The translations under genes were made by a program, and so were the position numbers. Of a DNA stretch of 32,255 nt, positions 15,203 to 23,038 are shown piece after piece. Location of the stretch: contig CAZITB010000015.1 in assembly GCA_964542055.1 (NCBI GenBank), forward strand, positions 1-32,255. The letters are read 5' to 3'. Position 1 is the first letter of the stretch, and every line of letters starts with the position of its first letter. The notes beneath the pieces were generated by a model. That model was not told the DNA's origin, did no database searches, and was given only the letters and a program-made list of their open reading frames with translations. Origin of the DNA: CAZITB01 sp964542055. Its GTDB lineage: Bacteria; Planctomycetota; Phycisphaerae; Sedimentisphaerales; CAMDDF01.

Positions 15203-16153
15203 ATGGAACTTGCAAAAAAAGCTCTTAATCTGTTTAAGAAATTTGAGGGAAATCCCATTCTTACCAAACATGATTGGCCTTATCCGGTTAATTCTGTTAT
15301 GAATCCTGCTGCGATAAAGGTAGATGATGATTATCTATTGCTGGCCAGGGTGGAAGATTTGAGGGGGTTTTCACATCTTTGTGTGGCACGTTCTAAAAAC
15401 GGGCTTACTGACTGGGAAATTGACCAGCAACCAACATTGGTACCTGACGAAAAATCACGTGAGGAAAGATATGCATTGGAAGATCCTCGGATTGTCTGGC
15501 TCGAGGAGCAAAAACAATATGCAATCACTTATGTAAGCTTTGGTGAGGATGGGCCAATAATCACTTTGGCTATCACCCGTAATTTTAAAACATTCGCAAG
15601 GCTTGGCGCATTACTTCCGCCGGAAGATAAAGACGCTTGTCTGTTTCCCCGCAGATTTAACGGCAGATTTGCTCTTATTCACAGGCCGATAGTTCGCGGA
15701 GAGGCACATATATGGATAAGTATGTCGCCGGATTTGAAGCATTGGGGCGATCACAGGGTTTTATTGAAAACAAGGCATGCGTACTGGGATGGTGTTAGAG
15801 TTGGTTTGGGAGCTCAGCCGATCGAATTGCCCGAAGGCTGGCTTATTGTTTATCATGGAGTTCGAGGAACAACCGCCGGTGCAATTTATCGAACGGGCCT
15901 GGCTCTGCTGGACAAAGATGAGCCTTGGCGGGTGCTTCATAGAAGCCCCGAATGGGTTTTGGGCCCCAGCGAACTATATGAGCAGATTGGCGATGTCGGT
16001 TCTGTAACTTTTGTCTCTGGTGCGATTGTGAATGAAAAGACCAATGAACTGTATTTATACTATGGTGCAGCAGATGATAAAATCGCGGTTGCTATTGGAA
16101 ATTTGGACGATATAAGGGATTATATTACCAGCTGTCCGCCTGACGAAAATTAA
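15203..16153 (+). CDS. Glycoside hydrolase family 130 protein (beta-mannoside phosphorylase type)
   Basis: This 316-residue enzyme should fold as a five-bladed beta-propeller and split beta-mannosides by phosphorolysis, giving mannose 1-phosphate. Family marks are FEGNPIL near the N-terminus, NPAAI (34-38), ALEDPRIV (91-98), HRP in ALIHRP, and a late GPSELYEQIGDVG with YYGAAD. There is no signal peptide, so it is cytoplasmic. The length fits GH130. Which mannoside it uses (mannosyl-glucose, mannobiose or N-glycan core) cannot be read here, and no mannan genes surround it. Its stop overlaps the convergent trmB stop by four bases. Confidence 0.88.
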   Translation: MELAKKALNLFKKFEGNPILTKHDWPYPVNSVMNPAAIKVDDDYLLLARVEDLRGFSHLCVARSKNGLTDWEIDQQPTLVPDEKSREERYALEDPRIVWLEEQKQYAITYVSFGEDGPIITLAITRNFKTFARLGALLPPEDKDACLFPRRFNGRFALIHRPIVRGEAHIWISMSPDLKHWGDHRVLLKTRHAYWDGVRVGLGAQPIELPEGWLIVYHGVRGTTAGAIYRTGLALLDKDEPWRVLHRSPEWVLGPSELYEQIGDVGSVTFVSGAIVNEKTNELYLYYGAADDKIAVAIGNLDDIRDYITSCPPDEN

Positions 16154-16776
16154 TTTTTTTCAATTGTGGTTGTATAAACAATGCGTCCTTCTTTGAGATA
16201 TTTTCTCTCGAAATTAGTTCCTGCCATCTCACCTTTGTTTGTGCCTGCTGGATATTTATATTCAATAGGTAAAAACATTTCGCCGCACATATCTATATGC
16301 TCATTGATCCAGTCAAAATAATCCTTATGGTCGGTAGCGATGTTGATCCATCCTCCTGGAACAAGTGTGTTCCATAAAATTTTCAGGTTACCGGCACAAA
16401 TAAACCTGCGTTTGTGATGTCTGTTTTTGGGCCAAGGGTCCGGAAAATAAATATGATATCCTGAAACGGAATCATCTGGCACATGTTCGGGGATAAAAAC
16501 CGCGGCATCGGTTCGGATCATACGGACATTTTTGATATCATGGCGGCCTAAACGGTCCACAGCATGTTTATAGAACTTATTTGCCCATTCTATGCCCAGA
16601 AAATCAATATTTTCGTATGCAGGGGCCTGATTGACTAAAAAAGTGCCTTTGCCAGAGCCAATTTCTATTTCGACAGGGGCTTTTCGCCCGAAAAATTCCT
16701 CAAAATTTATCTTACCCTTTGTTTGACAAGGATTTATCGCTATATGTTCGTAAATTTCTATTTTGCGTCTAACCAT
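16150..16776 (-). CDS. trmB: tRNA (guanine-N7-)-methyltransferase
   Basis: This 208-residue cytoplasmic enzyme methylates G46 in the variable loop of tRNAs. SAM-binding motif EIEIGSGKGTFL (36-47) is followed by GIEWANKFYKHA and the family signature YFPDPWPKNRHHKRRF (110-125). The C-terminus has TNFERKYL, also typical of TrmB. The length is usual. It is divergent from the isochorismatase-fold gene, with 144 bases between the starts that contain a strong inverted repeat. Confidence 0.93.
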   Translation of the reverse strand: MVRRKIEIYEHIAINPCQTKGKINFEEFFGRKAPVEIEIGSGKGTFLVNQAPAYENIDFLGIEWANKFYKHAVDRLGRHDIKNVRMIRTDAAVFIPEHVPDDSVSGYHIYFPDPWPKNRHHKRRFICAGNLKILWNTLVPGGWINIATDHKDYFDWINEHIDMCGEMFLPIEYKYPAGTNKGEMAGTNFERKYLKEGRIVYTTTIEKN

Positions 16777-16818
16777 TTCTTACCTGATTATAATACTAAA
16801 TTTTTTATTTTCTATACA

Positions 16819-16852
16819 ATCGGGGATAAAGTCAAGTTAAAGTCTCCCCGAT
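16819..16852. repeat. Inverted repeat between trmB and the isochorismatase-fold gene
   Basis: ATCGGGGA (16819-16826) and TCCCCGAT (16845-16852) form a perfect 8-bp stem. The 18-base loop contains TAAAGTC twice. Lying between divergent genes, it could be a protein-binding site or a structured leader. No T-run follows, so a terminator is unlikely. Confidence 0.5.
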
Positions 16853-16920
16853 ATAAAATAGAACTGCTTTATTAGAAAATCGTATAGTGATGTGATGACG
16901 TTAAGAAGAGGAATTAAGTT

Positions 16921-17604
16921 ATGATCAGACCTCTGATAAGATTAAAAAGAAGACGTATTCTGTTAAATATCGATACTCAGCAAGATTTTCTTGTTGCTGA
17001 TGGTAAAGCATGTGTTCGTAATCACCGCAGGGTTTTAATGAATATAAGAAGGATAAATGCATGGGCCAGAGCCAACGGTATCAATATTGTCAACACATGT
17101 GTTTGCTATTCCAACGGATATTCTGATAAACACGATTACTGCAAGATGGGTACTGAGGGAGTTGATCTTATAAAATATACCTTGCGAAATCGCTATATCA
17201 GATATGATGCTGATGGTTATTCTGACCTGAGAAAGGATGTTTTTACGGAATTTGACCAAATCATACTTGAAAAAAAGGATACAAATCCTTTTGAAGAACC
17301 ACGTGCAGACCGCTTGTTGACTGATTTAGCGGTTGATGAGATAATTGCCGTTGGTGCTTTGGCAGAACAGGCAGTTTTTGAAACGGTTCTGGGACTTATT
17401 CAGCGAGAAAAAAATGTTTCTTTGCTGGGTGATGCGGTAGGTTCCCGCAACAAAGAAGCGGCAGATATGGCACTTAAAAAAATGAAGGCAAAAGGCTGTA
17501 GAATCATTGACACCAGGGAACTGGCGGGCAATGGAAATCTTTGCTCGGTTGGTGCCTGCGATTGTGAGCGTTGCAAGGCACAATTGAAAAACGTAGCTGT
17601 TTGA
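16921..17604 (+). CDS. Isochorismatase-fold protein lacking the catalytic cysteine
   Basis: This 227-residue protein has the cysteine-hydrolase fold: strand LLNIDTQQDF with the conserved aspartate D18, and the lysine region ILEKKDTNPF (K118 or K119). At the nucleophile position, where active members read like GVATDYCVKAT, this protein reads GALAEQAVFET, so the cysteine is alanine (A151). Nicotinamidase or isochorismatase chemistry is therefore not expected. A C-terminal tail carries C208, C213, C215 and C218 (C-x4-C-x-C-x2-C), which may bind a metal. AGAGGAATTAAGTT precedes the ATG. It converges with the lipoprotein gene. The role is unknown; a ligand-binding or structural function is possible. 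Confidence 0.75.
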   Translation: MIRPLIRLKRRRILLNIDTQQDFLVADGKACVRNHRRVLMNIRRINAWARANGINIVNTCVCYSNGYSDKHDYCKMGTEGVDLIKYTLRNRYIRYDADGYSDLRKDVFTEFDQIILEKKDTNPFEEPRADRLLTDLAVDEIIAVGALAEQAVFETVLGLIQREKNVSLLGDAVGSRNKEAADMALKKMKAKGCRIIDTRELAGNGNLCSVGACDCERCKAQLKNVAV

Positions 17605-17612
17605 TTGGTTAT

Positions 17613-17989
17613 TTAAAGTGATTCCAGTTCGATTCTGTGAAGCAAAATGTCTTCTTCCTCAGTGGGCAAATTCCCTTCGTATGGCACAAAGCCTTCTTTT
17701 TCCACACGAATACCATAAATAATTGAGTGGTTAAATAATCGTAAACCTGTCTGTTGTCGGTCCCCGAAAATTTGGTTATTACGTTTACCGGCTGTGCTTC
17801 AACCGGACTCATTCCAAGATAAATCAAGTGTTTGTCAACAGGATTTACCTGGTAAACTTTAGCATTTTGAGGTTCAGTTTTTATAGTAATTCTGCGTATT
17901 TCGGTTTCATAGCCGAGCTGATTCTGGCATCCTGTTAAAAAAAATAAACCTAACGCAGATAAAATACCGGTAAAGAGGATTTTTCCCAT
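17613..17989 (-). pseudogene. PEGA-like lipoprotein with a frameshift
   Basis: The start encodes a signal peptide with lipobox LTGC (residue 21 is the lipidated cysteine), then ITIKTEPQNAKVYQVN and LGMSPVEAQP, reminiscent of a PEGA domain, which presents short beta-rich repeats at the cell surface. After VITKF the open frame turns into unlikely sequence and stops at 17609. Another frame of the same strand reads FGDRQQTGLRLF, YGIRVEKEGFVPYEG and ends in HRIELESL at a TAA (17613-17615), which completes a PEGA-like repeat. The shift lies near 17760-17775, where runs of T and G occur. It could be a real mutation or a sequencing error. GGAG lies eight bases before the ATG. Confidence 0.65.
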
Positions 17990-18111
17990 GAAATTATCTC
18001 CATAAAAAGATTCTTATAATCCAAATCATACAAAACTTTAATTTGGTTTCAAGAACATTATAAGCTATACTGGTTAAAAATAAAGCATAGCAAAGTAAAA
18101 GGAGCTGAAAA

Positions 18112-18810
18112 ATGAAAATTTTAGGTATTTCCGGCAGCCCGCGGGCTGAGCAAATCTCAACGACTTACAAAACAGTTAAAACTGTTCTTGACGCTACCGG
18201 TTTGGAATATGAGCTTTTGACTTTGCGTGGAAAGGTTTTACATGGGTGCATTTCGTGTTTGGGATGCGTTGAGGATAATGTTTGTGTAGTGCATGATTAT
18301 CTCCACCAGATCAGGGATAAAATAATAGAAGCGGATGCCTTGGTAATTGGTGCTCCTAACTATTACTCGGGAATGAATGCTAATATGCATGCTTTAATGG
18401 AGCGGTTTTACCAGTTCCGACATCGCGAATGTAATGCATTGTGGGGCAAGTTAGCGGTACTGGTCGGAGTCGGGGGTGCAAACGGCGATCCTGTTGTGGA
18501 CCAGATGGAAAATTTCATGGCGTATAATTTTATTGAAACGGTGGAAAAGGTATCTGGTCAGGGGGCGGCATGCTGTTTTTCCTGCGGTTATGGCGAGACA
18601 TGCAAAGTTGGCGCGATTCATATGTTTTTCGGGCCTGGGACCAAAATCACTGACGAGATGGTACCTTCTTTTGAAAAACAGCCTCAGTTGATTGAAGCGG
18701 CTAAAAAGGCTGGGCAGTGTCTTGCTCAAAAATTAGAGAAACATGACAGGGATGCGACTACTGCCAAGATGCAGAAATTAATGATGGACAAATTTAAAGT
18801 AACTACGTAG
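18112..18810 (+). CDS. Iron-sulfur flavoprotein (flavodoxin-like NADPH-dependent FMN reductase family)
   Basis: This 232-residue protein begins with the FMN phosphate-binding strand and loop ILGISGSPR and continues with the flavin loop GAPNYYSGMNANM (about 80-92). C46, C49, C52 and C58 form the compact C-x2-C-x2-C-x5-C pattern known from archaeal and clostridial iron-sulfur flavoproteins, which bind a [4Fe-4S] cluster and pass electrons through FMN. A second cysteine group, CCFSCGYGETC (about 152-162), is unusual. The electron partner is unknown. AAAGGAG lies before the ATG. The stop is directly followed by the -10 element of the RNase P RNA gene. Confidence 0.82.
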   Translation: MKILGISGSPRAEQISTTYKTVKTVLDATGLEYELLTLRGKVLHGCISCLGCVEDNVCVVHDYLHQIRDKIIEADALVIGAPNYYSGMNANMHALMERFYQFRHRECNALWGKLAVLVGVGGANGDPVVDQMENFMAYNFIETVEKVSGQGAACCFSCGYGETCKVGAIHMFFGPGTKITDEMVPSFEKQPQLIEAAKKAGQCLAQKLEKHDRDATTAKMQKLMMDKFKVTT

Positions 18811-18811
18811 A

Positions 18812-18817
18812 TATAAT
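18812..18817 (+). promoter_or_regulatory. -10 element of rnpB
   Basis: A perfect TATAAT lies two bases after the stop of the preceding gene and about 17 bases before the mature 5' end of RNase P RNA. The -35 region would lie inside that gene's last codons; TGGACA at 18785-18790 is present but too far away (21 bases) to be certain. Confidence 0.6.
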
Positions 18818-18834
18818 AGCTATTTGAAAATTTA

Positions 18835-19180
18835 GAGTGGGTCGGACGGCCGCCGGTTAATTCCGGAGGAAAGTCCGGGCAGGATAGGGCACGGCGGTGG
18901 CTAACGGCCACCGGGAGCGATCCCAGGGAAAGTGCAGCAGAAAGCAAACAGCCGATGGTCTTATGACACAGGCAATGGTGAAATGGTGCGGTAAGAGCGC
19001 ACCGCGACACTGGCGACAGTGTCGGCTTGGTAAACCCCGCCGCCTGCAATGCCAAATATGCTGGTTAGTCGGCCCGACCATAATCCAGCGGGTAGGCAGC
19101 TAAAGTATGTCAGTAATGGCATGCGTAGATAAATGGCCGTCACTTGCAAAAGTACAGAACCCGGCTTATAGACCCACTCT
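18835..19180 (+). ncRNA. rnpB: RNase P RNA, bacterial type A
   Basis: The catalytic RNA that trims the 5' ends of tRNA precursors. The conserved 5' core GAGGAAAGTCCGGGC is at about 18867-18881 and the 3' core ACAGAACCCGGCTTATAGAC at about 19154-19173. The ends GAGTGGGTC and GACCCACTC pair as helix P1. CGGTAAGAGCGCACCGC at about 18990 matches the P10-P12 region, and the overall size of about 345 bases is typical. A run of T directly after the 3' arm acts as the terminator. Open reading frames crossing this region are chance. It converges with lipB. Confidence 0.96.
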
Positions 19181-19187
19181 TTTTTTC
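19171..19187 (+). terminator. U-run terminating rnpB
   Basis: The 3' arm of helix P1 (GACCCACTC) is followed at once by seven T. The mature RNA's own closing stem serves as terminator hairpin. The T-run touches the lipB stop codon on the other strand. Confidence 0.6.
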
Positions 19188-19824
19188 ATTGGAAATGTTC
19201 TATCAGAATTTCAGACAAAACATTAGATGTCTGCTCAAAGCTGTAATTGCTGCCTGTTAATTTTGAAACAGAAACCATTTTTACCTGGTCTAGACCGCAG
19301 GGGACGATGTGATCGAAAATGCTCAAATCGTTGCAGATGTTGATAGCCATGCCGTGAAAGGTCACACCGCAGCTTACCTTTACACCAATTGAAGCGATTT
19401 TTAAATCGCCGACCCATAGCCCCGGGAAACCTTTACGTCTTTTGGATGAAACTCCGAGCTTTTCCAGCAGCTCTATTCCGATCTGTTCGAGTTTTCTGAT
19501 GTATTCGTTTATGCCGATATTAATCGAGCGGAGATCTATTATCGGATAAAAAACGAGTTGGCCGGGATTATGTGCGGTGGTTCCGCCGCCCCGACGAACA
19601 GAAAAGATTTCGATGCCTTTGGCCTGAAGGTTTTCTTCGCACGCCAGCAGTTTATTTTCGCTTTGCCTTGCACCAAGCGTGATCACAGGCTCATGTTCAA
19701 CGATCAAGACTGTATTAGGGCAGAGATTTTTCTGCCGCTTTTCAAGAAATTGCATCTGCATATCGAGCGCCTTTTGATAACGCATTGTGCCGCAATTTAC
19801 AATTTCCAGCTTTTGCTTTTCCAT
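19186..19824 (-). CDS. lipB: Lipoyl(octanoyl) transferase
   Basis: This 212-residue cytoplasmic enzyme moves octanoyl groups from acyl carrier protein to lipoyl domains, the first step of lipoate assembly. The signature RRGGGTTAHNPGQLVFYP (77-94), the lysine in LKIASIGVKV (K142) and the catalytic cysteine in IVPCGL (C176) are all present. The length is normal. Its ATG directly abuts the stop of lpd (TAGATG), with no own strong binding site, so translation is probably coupled. Pairing with lpd makes sense because dihydrolipoamide dehydrogenase needs lipoylated partners. Confidence 0.95.
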   Translation of the reverse strand: MEKQKLEIVNCGTMRYQKALDMQMQFLEKRQKNLCPNTVLIVEHEPVITLGARQSENKLLACEENLQAKGIEIFSVRRGGGTTAHNPGQLVFYPIIDLRSINIGINEYIRKLEQIGIELLEKLGVSSKRRKGFPGLWVGDLKIASIGVKVSCGVTFHGMAINICNDLSIFDHIVPCGLDQVKMVSVSKLTGSNYSFEQTSNVLSEILIEHFQ

Positions 19825-21213
19825 CTATTTCTTAGGGGGAACATGCACACTTAGACCGTAGGCATCTTCCCATGCTTCCTTCAAAACTTCCGAAACGGTT
19901 GGGTGGGGGAAGCAAATATCCAGGATATCTTCGTTTGTTCCTATCAATGCCCTGGCTGCTGCTATCATTTCTGTTACAGTTGCTCCGACCATGGTAACGC
20001 CCATGATCTTGTCATCTGCCTTGTTTTTGATTACCTGGACTTCGCCAACTGTTTCGTTGTGAGCAACACTTCGTCCGTTAGTTCTAAAAGCTGCTTTTCC
20101 GACATAGATTTCGATTCCCATTTCCTTGCATTTCTTTTCGCTTCTGCCGACCGAGGCCACTTCAGGGAAAGAGTAAACCGCGCGGGGAATGAGGTGATAA
20201 TCTTCCATCACTTTATCGCCGCCGCAAATCTGTTCGATAGCTACTTCGGCTTCCATGAAGGCTCCGTGTGCCAGGTAGGTTGTTCCAACTACATCGCCGA
20301 TAGCGTAAACGCCTTTGACGTTTGTTTCCATTTTCTCGTTGACCTTGATGATGCTTCGATCCATTTCCAAGCCGAGATTGGCAACAGTATCATTATCCAC
20401 GATCGCTCGTCTTCCGACCGCTACGAGAACCTTTTCAGCGTCTATAACCTCGCCCGATTCCAGGTTTACCTTTGCTGAGCCGTTTGCAACTTCAACGCCG
20501 GTAACTTTTTTGCCGGTTAAAGAATTGATTTTCAGTTTTTTAAATTCCTTGGCCAAAAGATTTCCAACCCATTGGTCCTCGTTGGGCAGCAGGCTAGGCA
20601 AAGCCTCAACGATCGAAACGTTACAGCCAAGTGTCGCATATACACAAGCCATTTCACATCCAATAACGCCGCCGCCGATGATGACCATAGATTGAGGTAC
20701 TTCTGTCAGCGATAGTGCTTCTGTGCTGCTGATTATCACTTCTTTATCGAATTTGAAGGCTGGGATTTCAATCGGAATAGAACCGGTAGCTATGATTACA
20801 TTTTTGGTTTCCAGCTCAACTTCGTCACCGTCATTTCTGGCAACTTTAACTTTACCCGGTTCGGTAATAATACCGGTTCCCTGGAAAACCTCTACGCCGT
20901 TGCTTTTCAAAAGACCGCCGACACCGCTTGTAAAACCGTTTACGATGGCATCTTTTCTTGATTGCATTTTCGACCAGTTGGGTTTTAGTCCTTCTATTTC
21001 CAGCCCCATCAGGTTGCTGTAACGTGCAAGCGAAATAAAATGTGCTGAACCCAGTAAAGCTTTTGAAGGTATGCAGCCGCGGTTCAGGCATGTTCCTCCA
21101 AGCGCATCCTTTTCGATTAAAGCTGATTTCAAGCCCTTTTGCGCTCCGCGAATAGCAGCAGAATAGCCGCCCGGCCCGCCACCAATTACAATCAAATCAA
21201 AGACATCCGACAT
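19825..21213 (-). CDS. lpd: Dihydrolipoamide dehydrogenase (E3)
   Basis: This 462-residue flavoenzyme reoxidises dihydrolipoamide in 2-oxoacid dehydrogenase or glycine cleavage complexes, producing NADH. It shows FAD motif VIGGGPGGYSAA (9-20), redox pair GGTCLNRGCIPSK (C42, C47), NAD motif IGGGVIGCEMA, the second FAD motif with YAIGDV, and the C-terminal His-Glu dyad in FPHPTVSEVLKEA. The ATG at 21213 is chosen for the AGGAG nine bases upstream; a longer frame adds seven poorly supported residues. It is cotranscribed with lipB. No E1 or E2 genes lie in the window. Confidence 0.95.
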   Translation of the reverse strand: MSDVFDLIVIGGGPGGYSAAIRGAQKGLKSALIEKDALGGTCLNRGCIPSKALLGSAHFISLARYSNLMGLEIEGLKPNWSKMQSRKDAIVNGFTSGVGGLLKSNGVEVFQGTGIITEPGKVKVARNDGDEVELETKNVIIATGSIPIEIPAFKFDKEVIISSTEALSLTEVPQSMVIIGGGVIGCEMACVYATLGCNVSIVEALPSLLPNEDQWVGNLLAKEFKKLKINSLTGKKVTGVEVANGSAKVNLESGEVIDAEKVLVAVGRRAIVDNDTVANLGLEMDRSIIKVNEKMETNVKGVYAIGDVVGTTYLAHGAFMEAEVAIEQICGGDKVMEDYHLIPRAVYSFPEVASVGRSEKKCKEMGIEIYVGKAAFRTNGRSVAHNETVGEVQVIKNKADDKIMGVTMVGATVTEMIAAARALIGTNEDILDICFPHPTVSEVLKEAWEDAYGLSVHVPPKK

Positions 21214-21325
21214 CCTTATTTTCTCCTGTTTCAACTAAAAATTATCAAACCGGTAAATATACCAAAAAATTGCAGTCTGGTAAATAATTTTAATGAATAT
21301 CGCCAAATTAAACGGTTCAAATTCC

Positions 21326-21353
21326 TTGAATTTTTTTTAAATTCAGCTATTAT
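21326..21353 (+). promoter_or_regulatory. Promoter of the smpB operon, probably leaderless
   Basis: TTGAAT (21326-21331), a 16-base spacer and TATTAT (21348-21353) form a good sigma-70-like promoter. The smpB ATG at 21362 lies only eight bases after the -10 element, so the transcript would begin at or next to the start codon. No ribosome binding site is present there, which agrees. Confidence 0.5.
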
Positions 21354-21361
21354 TGACCTTT

Positions 21362-21826
21362 ATGGCAAAATCTGACAAAAAAAGTAAGAAATCTGCTTCG
21401 CCGGAAGTAAGAAATAAAAAGGCTTATCGGGATTATGAACTTGTCGAAAAGGTCGAAGCCGGGATCGAACTTAAAGGTTCCGAAGTAAAATCTCTGCGCG
21501 GCGGAAAAGGGGATTTAAGCGGCTCCTATGCCAGATTGAAAGACTTAGAACTGTTTCTTATAGGGGCAAATATTGCTGTATATGAAAATGCCGGATATAC
21601 TACTCATGAACCCGACCGCGAACGCAAGCTGCTTGTACATAAAAGACAGATAATCAAATTGAAACAGCGGATTGACCAGAAAGGCTTTACGCTGGTTCCG
21701 TTAAGGATTTATTTTAACGACAGGGGTTTTGCAAAAGTTGAAATAGCAGTTGCACGTGGTCGTAAAAAATATGATAATCGAGATAAAATAGTAGAAAAGC
21801 AGTTTAAAAAAGAAATGAAATTTTAA
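21362..21826 (+). CDS. smpB: SsrA-binding protein
   Basis: This 154-residue RNA-binding protein delivers tmRNA to stalled ribosomes for rescue and tagging. The core ELVEKVEAGIELKGSEVKSLR (about 25-45), GSYARL, and GFTLVPLRIYFNDRGFAKVEIAVARGRKKYD with a lysine-rich C-terminal tail are textbook. Residues 1-20 are basic and disordered. The ATG at 21362 is the natural start; an upstream TTG adds three residues. It heads an operon with a DUF1844 gene, trpC and a membrane protein gene. The tmRNA gene itself is not in the window. Confidence 0.95.
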   Translation: MAKSDKKSKKSASPEVRNKKAYRDYELVEKVEAGIELKGSEVKSLRGGKGDLSGSYARLKDLELFLIGANIAVYENAGYTTHEPDRERKLLVHKRQIIKLKQRIDQKGFTLVPLRIYFNDRGFAKVEIAVARGRKKYDNRDKIVEKQFKKEMKF

Positions 21827-21840
21827 TCTTAGGAGATGCT

Positions 21841-22212
21841 ATGGCTGACGACGAAAAAAAAATCATAATTGATGATGATTGGAAAAAGCAAGCTCAGGAA
21901 GAAAAACTAAAAGCTCAAAAGCAGGTCCAGGAAGAAAAACAGCAGCCGCAGGGATTACCACAAGGTGATTTTTCTGCGTTGGTAAGTATGCTTGCGACAC
22001 AAAGCTTTTTTTCACTTGGTTTGATCGGGAACCCCGAAGATGAGGGTAAACCGGAAACAAATTTGGAACTTGCGAAATATACGATTGACATGTTAAATGA
22101 TTTAGAGGAAAAGACCAAAGGGAACCTCAACGAAGAAGAGCAAGAGATTTTGAAAGCGGCTTTGTCTCAATTGAGAATGGCCTATGTTCAGGTCAGTCAA
22201 TCTAAGGAATAG
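21841..22212 (+). CDS. DUF1844 family protein
   Basis: This 123-residue soluble protein of unknown function has a highly charged N-terminal half rich in Lys, Glu and Gln (residues 1-40, likely disordered or coiled coil). The conserved DUF1844 core follows: FSALVSMLATQSFFSLGLIGNP, LELAKYTIDMLNDLEEKTKGN and LSQLRMAYVQ. The family is widespread in planctomycetes, acidobacteria and deltaproteobacteria. AGGAG lies six bases before the ATG. It is 14 bases after smpB and three bases before trpC, so it is clearly in the same operon. Confidence 0.85.
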   Translation: MADDEKKIIIDDDWKKQAQEEKLKAQKQVQEEKQQPQGLPQGDFSALVSMLATQSFFSLGLIGNPEDEGKPETNLELAKYTIDMLNDLEEKTKGNLNEEEQEILKAALSQLRMAYVQVSQSKE

Positions 22213-22215
22213 AAA

Positions 22216-23019
22216 TTGCCCAACATCCTGGATGAGATAATTGAATATAAGAAGCTCTTTATTGAGCATAGCAAAATGGTCAAAGGTATTGAGCAGTTAA
22301 AGGATGAAACTGCCGGACTTGATAAGTGCAAAAATTTCCGAAAGGCAATAACCAAAGAAAATCCTCGTAGAATAAATGTTATTGCTGAAGTAAAGAAAGC
22401 TTCACCGAGTGCAGGGTTGATACGTGAAGATTTTGATCCGGTTGAAATCGCAAAAATTTATCAAAACTGTGGTGCTGATGCAATCAGCTGTTTAACAGAT
22501 GAAAAGTACTTTCAAGGTAAACTTGAATTTATCGGGCAGATAAAAAAGGAAGTCGATTTGCCGGTTTTGCGTAAAGATTTTATTATCGACCCTTACCAGG
22601 TGTATGAGTCAAGAGCGGCAGGAGCCGATGCGATACTGCTGATCGCGGAAGCTCTTAATCCGGGGCAGCTGATGGATTTGGTCATACTTGCAAATGAACT
22701 CACATTGGGTTGTTTGGTAGAAGTCCACGGAGCACAGTCGCTGATGACGGTTCGCAGCATGGTTGACTTTCCTCATACACAGTACAATATAATCGGAATA
22801 AACAACAGAGATTTGACTACCATGGAAGTTGATATCAACAATACCTCACGATTGAAGGATTTGCTTGAAGGAAAAATGCCGATAGTTGCCGAAAGCGGAA
22901 TAAAAACTCGGGAGGATGTGAAAAAAATGATCAAAAACAAAATCAATGCGGTTCTAATCGGCCAAACATTGTGTCAAAGCCGGGATATCGAAAGCAAGTT
23001 TAAAGAGCTTTTTGGCTAA
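22216..23019 (+). CDS. trpC: Indole-3-glycerol phosphate synthase
   Basis: This 267-residue TIM-barrel enzyme closes the indole ring in tryptophan synthesis. Conserved elements are INVIAEVKKASPSAGLI (53-69, with E58 and the substrate-binding K60), VLRKDFIIDPYQVYESRAAGADAILLI with the catalytic lysine K120, CLVEVH, IGINNRDL and IVAESGI. The start is TTG at 22216, three bases after the DUF1844 stop, with AAGGAA at 22204-22209 inside the preceding gene as ribosome binding site. No other trp gene is nearby, so the pathway genes are scattered. Confidence 0.94.
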   Translation: MPNILDEIIEYKKLFIEHSKMVKGIEQLKDETAGLDKCKNFRKAITKENPRRINVIAEVKKASPSAGLIREDFDPVEIAKIYQNCGADAISCLTDEKYFQGKLEFIGQIKKEVDLPVLRKDFIIDPYQVYESRAAGADAILLIAEALNPGQLMDLVILANELTLGCLVEVHGAQSLMTVRSMVDFPHTQYNIIGINNRDLTTMEVDINNTSRLKDLLEGKMPIVAESGIKTREDVKKMIKNKINAVLIGQTLCQSRDIESKFKELFG

Positions 23020-23038
23020 TTATTAAGGAAAAGATTTA

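Noticed and set aside
18451..19149. Several open frames on both strands around 18.4-19.1 kb
   Set aside because: They overlap the iron-sulfur flavoprotein gene or RNase P RNA, whose conserved cores are unmistakable.
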